This document shows, in pieces, positions 23,384 through 32,367 of a stretch of DNA of 36,843 bases. The translations under genes were made by a program, and so were the position numbers. Positions within the stretch are counted from its first letter, which is position 1; each line of letters begins with the position of its first letter. The DNA is from an uncultured Lachnospiraceae bacterium. Lineage in GTDB: Bacteria > Bacillota > Clostridia > Lachnospirales > Lachnospiraceae. Below the pieces are notes generated by a model. That model was given only the letters and a program-made list of their open reading frames with translations, ran no database searches and was not told where the DNA came from. The stretch lies in the NCBI GenBank assembly GCA_947643615.1, contig CANRWO010000037.1:1-36843 (forward strand), read 5' to 3'.

Positions 23384-24859
23384 TTAATATTTCTTTCGGG
23401 AGGTCTGGACAGGCTCGCTGGTCAGATCCACACCCAGTTTTTTGAAAATCTTGACATCCACCTCCGAGAGCATGACGGAGGTATGTACCTGGCATCCCTT
23501 TAAATGTGGCAGCTGCTCCATTGCAAGCCTGGCATTGTCATCGCTGCATGCGGCCAGGGAAAGGGCAATCAACACCTCATCAGTATGCAGCCGGGGGTTT
23601 TTCCCGCCCAGGTATCGGACCTTTAAGTCCTGGATCGGCGCAATGGCTTCCGGCTTGATCAGCTTTACATCATGGTCAATACCGGCAAGATGCTTCAGTG
23701 CGTTCAGCAGCAGGGCAGCGGAAGCGCCGAGGAAATCGGAAGTTTTGGAGGTGATGATCTGTTGGTCCGAAAGCTCTATGGCAGCGGTGGGGACACCCAG
23801 CTTCTCCGCGCGCTGTTTGCACGCCAACGTTACTTTTCTGTCATCCGCAGAAATTTTTTCCTGTTTCATCAACAGTTCAATCTTATACAACTCGTTTCCG
23901 GGGGTGTCATCCTGCACCATTTTATTCAGCGCAGCATAATAGCGGCGGATGATCTCCATACGGGATGCCTCGCAGCAGGCTTCGTCGTCTATAATACACT
24001 TTCCCGCCATGTTCACGCCCATATCGGTAGGGGATTTGTACGGGTTTTCTCCATAGATCCCTTCAAAAATCGCATTTAATACAGGGAAAATTTCAATATC
24101 CCGGTTATAATTCACCGCAGTAACACCGTAGGCCTCCAAATGGAAAGGATCGATCATATTGACATCATTGAGGTCCGCGGTGGCGGCTTCGTATGCCAGA
24201 TTGATAGGGTGCTTTAAAGGAATATTCCAAATAGGAAATGTTTCGAATTTTGCATAACCGGCTTTGATACCGCACAAATTATCATGGTAAAGCTGTGAGA
24301 GGCAGGTTGCCATTTTACCGCTCCCGGGTCCCGGTGCAGTAATCACTACCAGCGGCCTGGAGGTTTTGATATAGTCATTTTTCCCGAAACCGTCACTGCT
24401 GACGATCAGGGGGATATTGGAAGGATAGTCTTCGATGGTGTAGTGTAGATAAACTTTGATATTTTTCTTTTCCAGCTTGGCCTTAAACTGGTTTGCGCTG
24501 TTTTGGCCGGAGTAGTGCGTGATCACCACACTGCCCACATAAAGGCCTTTTTGCTGGAATTCGTCCCTCAGGCGCAGCACATCCACATCATAGGTGATGC
24601 CCAGGTCGCCCCTGACTTTATTTTTCTCGATATCCGCGGCATTGATGACTATTACGATCTCTGCATAGTCCGAAAGCTGCATCAGCATCCGAAGTTTGGA
24701 ATCGGGTGCAAAACCGGGCAGCACACGGGAAGCGTGATAATCGTCAAAAAGTTTGCCGCCGAATTCCAGATAGAGCTTGTCCCCAAACTGGCTGATTCGT
24801 TCCTTGATGTGTTCCGATTGCATTTTAAGATATTTTTCGTTATCAAAACCTGTTTTCAT
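23384..24859 (-). CDS. DUF1846 family protein
   Basis: Cytoplasmic protein of 491 residues belonging to the DUF1846 family, common in Firmicutes and structurally known but without an assigned reaction. Visible features: a conserved start (GFDNEKYLKMQSEHI), a P-loop-like glycine motif APGPGSGKMATCLSQLYHD (GPGSGK at 177-182), FPIWNIPLKHPINLAYEAAT, and the family segment MGVNMAGKCIIDDEACCEAS. GAGGGACTC precedes the ATG. It stands alone on the minus strand, converging with the thioredoxin-yitT operon and divergent from ftsH. Nucleotide binding is suggested by the glycine motif but is not proven. Confidence 0.95.
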   Translation of the reverse strand: MKTGFDNEKYLKMQSEHIKERISQFGDKLYLEFGGKLFDDYHASRVLPGFAPDSKLRMLMQLSDYAEIVIVINAADIEKNKVRGDLGITYDVDVLRLRDEFQQKGLYVGSVVITHYSGQNSANQFKAKLEKKNIKVYLHYTIEDYPSNIPLIVSSDGFGKNDYIKTSRPLVVITAPGPGSGKMATCLSQLYHDNLCGIKAGYAKFETFPIWNIPLKHPINLAYEAATADLNDVNMIDPFHLEAYGVTAVNYNRDIEIFPVLNAIFEGIYGENPYKSPTDMGVNMAGKCIIDDEACCEASRMEIIRRYYAALNKMVQDDTPGNELYKIELLMKQEKISADDRKVTLACKQRAEKLGVPTAAIELSDQQIITSKTSDFLGASAALLLNALKHLAGIDHDVKLIKPEAIAPIQDLKVRYLGGKNPRLHTDEVLIALSLAACSDDNARLAMEQLPHLKGCQVHTSVMLSEVDVKIFKKLGVDLTSEPVQTSRKKY

Positions 24860-24998
24860 GAGTCCCTCATTTCTATCAGTTGAAGAGAAAGTTTTCCAAA
24901 AAAATACTTTTCTATTCTACCACAGATCATTTCATATTGGAATGGGTAAAAGTTTAGAAATCTTTAAGAGTTGACATGTTTTTTTCACACTTATGCTA

Positions 24999-25027
24999 TT
25001 GATTTATCGAATCATTCTATCTATAAT
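24999..25027 (+). promoter_or_regulatory. Promoter upstream of ftsH
   Basis: TTGATT at 24999-25004, a 17-base spacer and consensus TATAAT at 25022-25027. A second possible box, TTGACA at 24971-24976, lies just upstream. The leader to ftsH would be about 190 bases and contains two dispersed-repeat copies. Confidence 0.7.
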
Positions 25028-25090
25028 AGAATAGGTTTAGTAACAATAAAATGACAGTTCACAGAATGATACATCCTGTTCCCGGGGCAG

Positions 25091-25163
25091 TGCGTCAGAG
25101 CTTGTCTGAAAATTTTTTCTGACAGCTGTGCGTCATAACACACTTTAGAGCATGTTTGAAAAA
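25091..25163 (+). repeat. Two tandem copies of the dispersed repeat in the ftsH leader
   Basis: Copy one (25097-25136) reads AGAGCTTGTCTGAAAATTTT then CTGACAGCTGTGCGTCA; a short copy (25147-25163) reads AGAGCATGTTTGAAAAA. TGCGTCA flanks the first copy on both sides (25091-25097 and 25129-25135). Confidence 0.65.
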
Positions 25164-25224
25164 GGTTCCCGGGAAAAGGGTCTTAGCGGGCGGGTCATAG
25201 ATGAAGAATAGAAACGGAGTTACT

Positions 25225-27657
25225 ATGGACAATCAAATGAACCAATTCGATAACGGCGGGGGTTATAATAATGGCGGCCGTGGGCCGGGCGGCAATGGCG
25301 GTGGAGGCGGTGGGAACCAACCGCCCCGTAAACCGAATATTACCATGCTGGTGCTGGCAGCGCTCAGCACGGTGCTGATTGCGTTTATGCTTTGGAATAT
25401 GGTGTTCGGAGGAACCGCTGCAGGGCAGATGGTCAGCTACACGGAGTTCCTGCAGTATATCAGCGAGGGTAAAGTAGAGGCCGTAGAGGTACAGAGTACA
25501 GGGCAGATCCTTTTTACCCTGAAAAAAGGAGAGAATGCTCCAGGTGGGAACGTGGAGGGATATCTGTTCTACCCTGCCGGCGCCTCTAAAACTTACACGA
25601 CTATCTTGATGGAGGACCTGGATACCCTGACCGCAAGGCTGGAGGAACGGGGAGATATTGAAGGGAGCCGTGTGCTCAGCGACAATTCAGGTCGCCTGCT
25701 GGATATTTTTCTGTATGTAGTCCTGCCTGTGATCCTGATGTGGGTCCTGCTTGGAGTGGTGTTCCGCAAGATGGGCGGCAGCGGCGGCCCCATGGGTGTG
25801 GGTAAGAGCAATGCAAAAGTATATGTGCAAAAAGAAACAGGCGTTACTTTTAAGGATGTGGCAGGGGAAGACGAGGCAAAGGAATCTTTGGTGGAGGTAG
25901 TGGATTTCCTGCACAATCCGGGAAAGTATTCCAAGATCGGCGCCCGGCTCCCCAAGGGAGCTTTGCTGGTAGGCCCTCCCGGTACCGGAAAAACGCTGCT
26001 GGCCAAAGCCGTGGCAGGGGAGGCGCATGTGCCCTTCTTTTCTCTGACGGGTTCTGATTTTATTGAGCTTTATGTGGGTGTGGGTGCAAGCCGTGTCCGT
26101 GACCTCTTTAAGGAAGCGAACAAAAACGCCCCCTGTATTATTTTTATTGACGAAATTGATGCCATCGGACGCAGCCGTGACTCCAAGTACGGCGGAGGGA
26201 ACGAGGAGCGGGAGCAGACGCTGAACCAGCTGTTGTCTGAGATGGACGGTTTTGACAGTTCCAAGGGAATCCTGATCTTAGGCGCAACCAACCGCCCTGA
26301 GATTTTGGATAAGGCATTATTGCGTCCCGGCCGTTTTGACAGGCGGATCATTGTGGATAAGCCTGACCTGAAAGGACGTGTGGAAATCCTGAAGGTGCAT
26401 TCCAAGGATGTAAAAATGGATGAGACGGTGGATTTGGATGCCATTGCCCTTGCCACCAGCGGCGCTGTGGGGTCTGACCTTGCCAATATGATAAACGAAG
26501 CCGCCATCAACGCGGTGAAGGAGGGCAGGGAGTATGTCTGCCAGAAGGATCTGTTTGACGCGGTGGAGGTAGTCCTGGTAGGTAAGGAGAAGAAGGACCG
26601 TATCATGAGTAAGGAGGAGAGGAAGATTGTCTCCTATCATGAAGTGGGGCATGCTTTGATCAGCGCTTTGCAGAAAAACTCTGAGCCGGTCCAGAAGATT
26701 ACCATTGTGCCCCGTACCATGGGCGCTTTGGGTTATGTTATGCATGTGCCTGAGGAGGAAAAGTATCTGAATACGGAAGCGGAGCTCCGGGATATGCTTG
26801 TAAGCCTTGTGGGCGGCCGTGCTGCAGAGGAGATTGTGTTTGAGACGGTGACCACAGGGGCAGCCAACGATATTGAGAAAGCCACCGATATTGCCCGTAA
26901 CATGGTGACACGTTACGGAATGAGTAAGAAATTTGGCCTAATGGGCCTGGCTACTATAGAGAGCCAGTATCTGGAGGGAAGGACGGCCTTGAACTGCAGT
27001 GATTCCACTGCGGCGGAGATTGATGCCGAGGTTGTGGAAATCCTGAAGAAGAGTTATGAGAAAGCATTGGCGCTGTTGGGCGAAAACAGGGAGCTGATGG
27101 ATAAGCTGGCAGAGTTCCTGATCGAGAAGGAAACCATCACAGGTAAAGAGTTTATGCAGATATTCCGCAGGGAAAAAGGTTTGCCTGACCCGAAGGAGGA
27201 AAAGAAAGACGAAAACAAGGACGAAAATAATGCCAATAACCAGGGCAACAATTCGGAGCGGTTTCCCAAACCTGTAAATGTACCGGAACCCATAACTTTT
27301 TCTCAAAATGATACACCGTCGGGTTCGGAGAACCAATGGGATCAGACGAATCAGACTGGTTTACAGGATCAGCCTGGCCAGAGCGAACCGCCGGCCCAAA
27401 CCGGTTCACAGGATCAGCCTGGCCAGACCGCACCGCCGGCCCAAACCGGCTCACAGGATCAGCTTGCCCAGAGCGCACCGCCGGCCCAAACCGGTTCACA
27501 GGATCAGCCTAATCAGTCTTCGCAGCCGGCTCAAACCGAACCGCCGGCCCAAACCGGCCCATCGGATCAAACTGCCCGTTCCGGCCAGCCGGTTTCTCAG
27601 GCGCAGCCGCCGGAAGGATCTGTAGGAAGGTTTTCCCACCGCAGGCTGGATGAGTAG
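25225..27657 (+). CDS. ftsH: ATP-dependent zinc metalloprotease FtsH with extended tail
   Basis: Membrane-anchored AAA+ protease that degrades misassembled membrane proteins and selected soluble regulators. About 810 residues, longer than the usual 600-700. Order: a Gly/Asn-rich N-terminus, a membrane helix ([21 protein letters not shown]), an external FtsH domain, a second helix ([23 protein letters not shown]), then Walker A GPPGTGKT (about residue 250), Walker [10 protein letters not shown], and the zinc site HEVGH (about 472; the common form is HEAGH). The last 150 residues are Gln/Pro-rich with 15-residue repeats and no known domain. The start at 25225 has GGAG upstream; in-frame ATG 25201 is an alternative. 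Ends at a strong terminator. Confidence 0.96.
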   Translation: MDNQMNQFDNGGGYNNGGRGPGGNGGGGGGNQPPRKPNITMLVLAALSTVLIAFMLWNMVFGGTAAGQMVSYTEFLQYISEGKVEAVEVQSTGQILFTLKKGENAPGGNVEGYLFYPAGASKTYTTILMEDLDTLTARLEERGDIEGSRVLSDNSGRLLDIFLYVVLPVILMWVLLGVVFRKMGGSGGPMGVGKSNAKVYVQKETGVTFKDVAGEDEAKESLVEVVDFLHNPGKYSKIGARLPKGALLVGPPGTGKTLLAKAVAGEAHVPFFSLTGSDFIELYVGVGASRVRDLFKEANKNAPCIIFIDEIDAIGRSRDSKYGGGNEEREQTLNQLLSEMDGFDSSKGILILGATNRPEILDKALLRPGRFDRRIIVDKPDLKGRVEILKVHSKDVKMDETVDLDAIALATSGAVGSDLANMINEAAINAVKEGREYVCQKDLFDAVEVVLVGKEKKDRIMSKEERKIVSYHEVGHALISALQKNSEPVQKITIVPRTMGALGYVMHVPEEEKYLNTEAELRDMLVSLVGGRAAEEIVFETVTTGAANDIEKATDIARNMVTRYGMSKKFGLMGLATIESQYLEGRTALNCSDSTAAEIDAEVVEILKKSYEKALALLGENRELMDKLAEFLIEKETITGKEFMQIFRREKGLPDPKEEKKDENKDENNANNQGNNSERFPKPVNVPEPITFSQNDTPSGSENQWDQTNQTGLQDQPGQSEPPAQTGSQDQPGQTAPPAQTGSQDQLAQSAPPAQTGSQDQPNQSSQPAQTEPPAQTGPSDQTARSGQPVSQAQPPEGSVGRFSHRRLDE
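27364..27543 (+). repeat. 45-bp coding repeats in the ftsH tail
   Basis: Four units of 45 bases, the first three nearly identical and the fourth diverging, each beginning CAGGATCAGC and coding for [19 protein letters not shown] peptides. Units start at 27364, 27409, 27454 and 27499. Confidence 0.85.
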
Positions 27658-27712
27658 CAGGTGCTCTTAATACATTAAGAGCAGATTTTCATAATGAAGA
27701 AATAAATACACG

Positions 27713-27753
27713 ACACCTATCCTGTGGATTATAGGTTACAGGATAGGTGTTTT
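27713..27753 (+). terminator. Rho-independent terminator after ftsH
   Basis: Perfect 13-bp stem ACACCTATCCTGT (27713-27725) with its complement (27738-27750), followed by a T-run. A smaller hairpin GCTCTTAAT/ATTAAGAGC lies at 27663-27682. Confidence 0.85.
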
Positions 27754-27840
27754 GGCGTTTTGGCAGGCAATTTTCTTGTCAGCCATGCCATGGCATGTTA
27801 CTATAATGATTGTAATGGTATATCAGGAGGTGTAAATGGG

Positions 27841-29151
27841 ATGGAAAAGAGTGTGGAAACGGAGTTTTCGAAAGGTTTATTACAATATTTAAACGACAGT
27901 CCTACCGCCTTCCACGCGGTGGAAAATGCGGCGGAGATCCTCAGGGAAAACGGTTTTCAGGAATTGAGGGAAACAGATGAGTGGTCCCTGGAGAAAGGAG
28001 GCAGATACTTTATTGTCAAAAATCGGTCGTGTATGATAGCTTTCACGGTAGGGGACGGAACTCCTGCAGAGAAAGGGTTTCGGATCATAGGTGCACACAC
28101 GGATTCCCCAAGCCTCAAGGTCAAACCTGGAGCCTGTACCGTGACACCCGACGGCTATGTAAAGGTCAATGTGGAGGTTTATGGCGGAGCTATTTTAAGT
28201 ACCTGGTTTGACAGGCCTCTTGCCCTTGCGGGAAGGGTGATGGTGAGGGAAGGAAACGCGCTGAAGGACAAGCTGGTCAGGATACACAAACCTGTCCTGA
28301 TGCTCCCCAACCTTTGCATCCATTTTCACAGGGAAGTGAATGACAATTGTTCTTATAATAAGCAGACGGAGATGCTTCCTCTGTTATCCATGAAAGAAGA
28401 GGGCATGGAGGGGGACGATTATCTGCTGTGCCTGATAGAAGAAGAGACGGGAATAAACAAAGCCGATATTTTGGAACATGAATTGTTCTTATATGAATAT
28501 CAGGAAGGGATTTTAACGGGGAAAAGGAGTGAGTTCATTTCCGCTTCCCGAATTGATGACTTGGCTATGGTATATGATGGCCTTTGTGCATTGACGGAGT
28601 CGAAGGATATAGGGCATCCCTATAAAATTCTTGCTGCTTTTGACAATGAGGAGGTGGGAAGCGCTTCGGCCCAGGGCGCAAACTCGGGTCTTCTGTTACA
28701 CATATTGTACCGGATCTGCAAGAATCTGGGCCTGACGGAGGATGCATTTTTCCGGGCAGTGGCAAGCTCAATTTTTGTTTCTGCCGATACTGCCCATGCG
28801 GTTCATCCGAACTACGGCGATAAGCATGACCCGGAGTGCCGGCCCATATTGGGCGGCGGCCCGGTGATCAAGTACTCGGCGTCCCAGCGATACAGTACTA
28901 CAGCGTTTAGCGCGGCTTGCTTTATGGAGGCGTGCGACAGAGCGGGGGTTCCCTGGCAGAAGTTTGTAAACAGGAATGATATTGCAGGGGGATCCACCAT
29001 AGGCCCGGCCATATCCAGCCTGACGACGATTCCCACGGTGGATGTGGGGATACCGATCCTGGCCATGCATTCTGTCCGGGAATTTGGGGCCGTGGCGGAT
29101 AATGTATATACGGCTGCGGCATTCCGGTCGTATTATGAGGAGGAAGGATGA
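27841..29151 (+). CDS. M18 family aminopeptidase
   Basis: Cytoplasmic dinuclear zinc aminopeptidase of the M18 family (aspartyl aminopeptidase-like), 436 residues, normal length. Metal-site and catalytic motifs visible: RIIGAHTDSPSLKVKP, ASRIDDLAMVYDGL, AAFDNEEVGSASAQGA, SADTAHAVHPNYGDKHD and the ending MHSVREFGAVAD. The ATG at 27841 is eight bases after AGGAGGTG; the longer in-frame reading from 27724 crosses the ftsH terminator and is rejected. Monocistronic as far as can be seen, followed by a palindromic repeat region (29181-29310). Confidence 0.96.
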   Translation: MEKSVETEFSKGLLQYLNDSPTAFHAVENAAEILRENGFQELRETDEWSLEKGGRYFIVKNRSCMIAFTVGDGTPAEKGFRIIGAHTDSPSLKVKPGACTVTPDGYVKVNVEVYGGAILSTWFDRPLALAGRVMVREGNALKDKLVRIHKPVLMLPNLCIHFHREVNDNCSYNKQTEMLPLLSMKEEGMEGDDYLLCLIEEETGINKADILEHELFLYEYQEGILTGKRSEFISASRIDDLAMVYDGLCALTESKDIGHPYKILAAFDNEEVGSASAQGANSGLLLHILYRICKNLGLTEDAFFRAVASSIFVSADTAHAVHPNYGDKHDPECRPILGGGPVIKYSASQRYSTTAFSAACFMEACDRAGVPWQKFVNRNDIAGGSTIGPAISSLTTIPTVDVGIPILAMHSVREFGAVADNVYTAAAFRSYYEEEG

Positions 29152-29180
29152 AGGATTACGGGTAAAGAGTGATGTTTTAT

Positions 29181-29310
29181 TCCCGCGAGCAACGAGACAA
29201 GTGGCTGCTTGCAGACATTTAGCGACTGCCGCGAGGGTCAAATACCCTGCTGCTCTGCAGCGCTGCAAGTTTGATATCCCGTTGCTTGCAGCGGGGTATT
29301 TGATTTCGGA
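29181..29310. repeat. Palindromic intergenic repeat after the aminopeptidase gene
   Basis: Inverted arms TCAAATACCCTGCTGC (29238-29253) and GCAGCGGGGTATTTGA (29288-29303) match at 15 of 16 positions. The segment before it (29181-29237) is rich in short inverted pieces such as GCGAGCAACGAG and GCTGCTTGCAG. It may also act as a terminator. I recall sequences of this type recurring in Lachnospiraceae genomes, but I could not check. Confidence 0.65.
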
Positions 29311-29408
29311 TTGCCGGAAAGAGATTTAATATATATTGATGAAAACAGCCGCATATTTGATTTTTGCTGTGGGGTCTGAACTTATGCGGGGAAGGTATGG
29401 GGATAAAG

Positions 29409-31628
29409 ATGGTATGTAAAAATTGCGGAAGTCCGGTCTACGAAGGCGACAGATTTTGCTCCAAATGCGGGACACGGGTGACGGAAGACAAAGAAACGAA
29501 GGCCGAAACTTTGGAGACGGAGCCGATGGCGCCAAAAACCAGTGAGCCGGTGTCAGAACCGGAGGCTGCAGAACAGAAACCGGAGAAGGCGGAAGCGTCG
29601 GAACCGGAGGCTGCAGAGCAGAAACCGGAGAAGGCGGAAGTGTGGGAACCGGAGGCTGCAGAACAGAAACCGGAGAAGTCGGAAGCGTCGGAACCGGAGG
29701 CTGCAGAGCAGAAACCGGAGAAGGCGGAAGTGTCGGAACCGGAGGCTGCAGAGCAGAAGCCGGAGAAAGCGGAAGCGTGGGAACCGGAGGCTGCAGAGCA
29801 GAAGCCGGAGAAGGCGGAAGCGTTGAAACCAGAAACGCCTGGGTCAGCCTCCGCAAATGTGAAGAGGGGATTGGAGATTCCTCTGTGCATCCCGGAAGAG
29901 GAGCCTTCGAAAGCCCCCCGCTTGTTTGCAAAGCTGCTTGGGCACAGGGACAATGCATCCAAGCCGGGTAAGCCTGTGAAATGGGTATCCAAAGCCATTT
30001 TGGCCATTTTTGTGGTGGCAGTGGCAGTTCTGGCGGCAAACGGTGCGAAGCTTGCAAACTCCTACCACAGAAATTTTTCCACTCCGGAAGAGTATTACCG
30101 TTGGGTAGAGAGGAAGACCATACGGAAAAGTGCCGGTATCCTTGCGGAACATTATGAAAATCGTTTATTGGAGTATTTGCATAGATATGACAGCCATACC
30201 AGCAGTGAATTCCGTTTGGAACTGGGGGATGCCGGCAGGGCGATGATGGAGCGGGCAGGCATGGAACCGTGGTTTTGGGAGAGTGCTCTCACATGGGATT
30301 CCACCTGTAAAGACAGTGTGCTGCAAAACTTCCTGGAGTTGGAAATGGGTGGGCAGAAACTGCTTACTCTAGATGCCATCATTGATATAAGGGATGAAGC
30401 GGTGTATCTGAGCTTTCCCGGACTTACGAAGACTTATCTCGCTGTGGACACGGGAGAAAGACGATTTGTGGAAGGATTTGAATCCGTTTTTGGCATGGAG
30501 CCTGCAGAATATATCGGGACATTGGAGCTGTTGGAAGCGTTTTACAATCAATGTCCGGACAAGAAGCAGGTGGAGGCTCTGGCAAATAGATATCTGGAGC
30601 TGCTGTTGAACAACATTGATGATGTGAGAATACGCACAGGGAAGACAGTGAGGGTTGGGAGCGTTGCACAGACATGTACGACTTTGGAGATCTATTTGGA
30701 CAAAAATGATATTCAGGATATTTTGTCGGAGTTCCTGGGAGAACTGCAGGAGGATCCCGAAATAGAGGATCTTTTGATTCAGCTTTATAATATGGCGGAT
30801 GAACTGGGCCTGGATTTGGGCAGTTACCGTGATGCCGATAAATTTTACGAAGCGTTTCAGGACAGAATTGAAGTGTTCCTGGATGACATGGATTATTATA
30901 TTACCTATCATAACGAGCTGGACATGACGGTATATGTGGATGATAAGGGACAGATTATTGGCAGATCCCTGGAATTTCCCAACAGCTGGGAGGAGGTCTC
31001 CATTTCCTATATGCACCCTCGCCGTGGAAGTAGATTTGGCTATAGGGGGAGCATTACTGCGGACGGAGTGGAATGGTCCCTGTCGGGTTCCGGCAAATAT
31101 TCCTGGAATAAAATTGACGGCAGTTTTACAACCAAATATGACGGAAGCGGAATCATAGATATTGAAGTCCAGGACTTCAATACCAAGTCCCTGAAGGAAG
31201 GGTATTTGAATGGCAGTTTTACTGTGTCGGCATCCTCCGATCTGATCCGCTCTGTGGATCTTGAGTTCATCAGATCCTATTTATCGGACACAAAGCTGGT
31301 GTTTGATATTTCCACGAAGAAGTCATCTCAGAAATGCAGCATAGAGTTGATAGAGGGAAAGGAATCCTGGGGAACTCTGACGTTTTCTGCCAAATCCGGT
31401 GCAGGAAAGAAAATATCGGTGCCCTCCACAAAAAAGGCGATTTTTGTGGATAACAGCCAGGCTTTGGAAGATTGGTGGAATACTCTTGAATGGGATGGCC
31501 TCATAAAGAAGATGGATAAGGCAGGAGCGCCTTCCGAAGCATTGGATGCTGTGGAGCAACTCAAAGAGATGGATATGGATGAGATTATGGAGGAGCTGGA
31601 AGAACTGATGAGTTTTTTTGTGATATGA
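29409..31628 (+). CDS. Zinc-ribbon membrane protein with 15-residue repeat linker
   Basis: About 739 residues. An N-terminal zinc ribbon has CxxC pairs at Cys3/Cys6 and Cys17/Cys20 (VCKNCG...FCSKCGTRV). A linker with six 15-residue repeats (SEPEAAEQKPEKAEA type, residues 49-138) follows, then a membrane helix at about 193-212 (KAILAIFVVAVAVLAANGA) and a 520-residue domain likely outside the cell. That domain is beta-rich near its end and rich in acidic residues; I do not recognise it. The layout (cytoplasmic ribbon, one helix, external domain) resembles TcaA-like envelope proteins, by architecture only. The start at 29409 is chosen for MVCKNCG and GGGG six bases upstream; ATG 29397 is possible. 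The ABC genes begin 43 bases downstream, probably the same operon. Confidence 0.85.
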   Translation: MVCKNCGSPVYEGDRFCSKCGTRVTEDKETKAETLETEPMAPKTSEPVSEPEAAEQKPEKAEASEPEAAEQKPEKAEVWEPEAAEQKPEKSEASEPEAAEQKPEKAEVSEPEAAEQKPEKAEAWEPEAAEQKPEKAEALKPETPGSASANVKRGLEIPLCIPEEEPSKAPRLFAKLLGHRDNASKPGKPVKWVSKAILAIFVVAVAVLAANGAKLANSYHRNFSTPEEYYRWVERKTIRKSAGILAEHYENRLLEYLHRYDSHTSSEFRLELGDAGRAMMERAGMEPWFWESALTWDSTCKDSVLQNFLELEMGGQKLLTLDAIIDIRDEAVYLSFPGLTKTYLAVDTGERRFVEGFESVFGMEPAEYIGTLELLEAFYNQCPDKKQVEALANRYLELLLNNIDDVRIRTGKTVRVGSVAQTCTTLEIYLDKNDIQDILSEFLGELQEDPEIEDLLIQLYNMADELGLDLGSYRDADKFYEAFQDRIEVFLDDMDYYITYHNELDMTVYVDDKGQIIGRSLEFPNSWEEVSISYMHPRRGSRFGYRGSITADGVEWSLSGSGKYSWNKIDGSFTTKYDGSGIIDIEVQDFNTKSLKEGYLNGSFTVSASSDLIRSVDLEFIRSYLSDTKLVFDISTKKSSQKCSIELIEGKESWGTLTFSAKSGAGKKISVPSTKKAIFVDNSQALEDWWNTLEWDGLIKKMDKAGAPSEALDAVEQLKEMDMDEIMEELEELMSFFVI
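29553..29822 (+). repeat. Six tandem 45-bp coding repeats in the zinc-ribbon gene
   Basis: Six in-frame units of exactly 45 bases coding for SEPEAAEQKPEKAEA variants (first residue S or W, last A or V). The units are nearly identical at the DNA level, which suggests recent expansion and likely copy-number variation among strains. Confidence 0.9.
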
Positions 31629-31671
31629 CTTGTCGGATAGGCAGCCGGCTGATTTGAGAGTGCAGGGATGA

Positions 31672-32343
31672 ATGGAAACAATGGAAATTGTGGATGTCCG
31701 AAAGAAATATAGAAGAAATGTAGTGCTGGACGGCGTGTCCCTGTCGGTAGGGGAAGGCAGCTGCGTAGGTATCCTGGGCGGCAATGGCAGCGGAAAATCC
31801 ACGTTGCTTTCTATTTTAGCGGGAGTACGGCACGGGGATGGGGGGAAATTCCTATGGCAGCAGGAGGATCTGTTTTCCAACACCAAACTCCGGGCAAGCC
31901 TGGTAGGGTATGTACCACAGGGCATCCCCTTGCTGGAAGAATTAACGGCATGGGATAATCTGCGGCTTTGGTATGAAAAGCCTGTGCTGGAGAGAGAACT
32001 GGAGGATGGGGCGCTTGCCATACTGGGAGTGAAGGAATTTTTGAAAACCCCGGTGTATAAAATGTCCGGCGGAATGAAAAAGAGACTGTCCGTAGGCTGT
32101 GCCGTAAATGGGAACCCCCGTATCCTATTGTTGGACGAACCTACGGCAGCCCTGGATTTGATTTGCAGGGAGAGGATATACAGTTATTTGAGGGAGTTTA
32201 AGGCGCAGGGAGGAAGGATACTCCTTGCCACTCATGATGTACAGGAATTGGAACTGTGTGACAGTTGGTACATATTGAAAAAAGGGGCATTGATTCCTTA
32301 CCGGTATGACGGAAATGTACGCCATTTGGTGGGAAGGCTATAG
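31672..32343 (+). CDS. ABC transporter ATP-binding protein
   Basis: ATPase subunit of an ABC-2 type transporter, 223 residues, a single nucleotide-binding domain. Walker A GGNGSGKST (36-44), Q loop in VGYVPQGIPL, signature MSGGMKKRLS (131-140), Walker B ILLLDEPTAALD (from 151) and H loop LLATHDVQE. AGGGATGA precedes the ATG. The two permease genes follow at 24 and 32 bases spacing, giving a complete ATPase plus heterodimeric membrane pair. Similar sets export lipids, drugs, peptides or glycans. Substrate cannot be read from this subunit. Confidence 0.95.
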   Translation: METMEIVDVRKKYRRNVVLDGVSLSVGEGSCVGILGGNGSGKSTLLSILAGVRHGDGGKFLWQQEDLFSNTKLRASLVGYVPQGIPLLEELTAWDNLRLWYEKPVLERELEDGALAILGVKEFLKTPVYKMSGGMKKRLSVGCAVNGNPRILLLDEPTAALDLICRERIYSYLREFKAQGGRILLATHDVQELELCDSWYILKKGALIPYRYDGNVRHLVGRL

Positions 32344-32367
32344 GGACGCGGATTTAACGTTGTTAGA

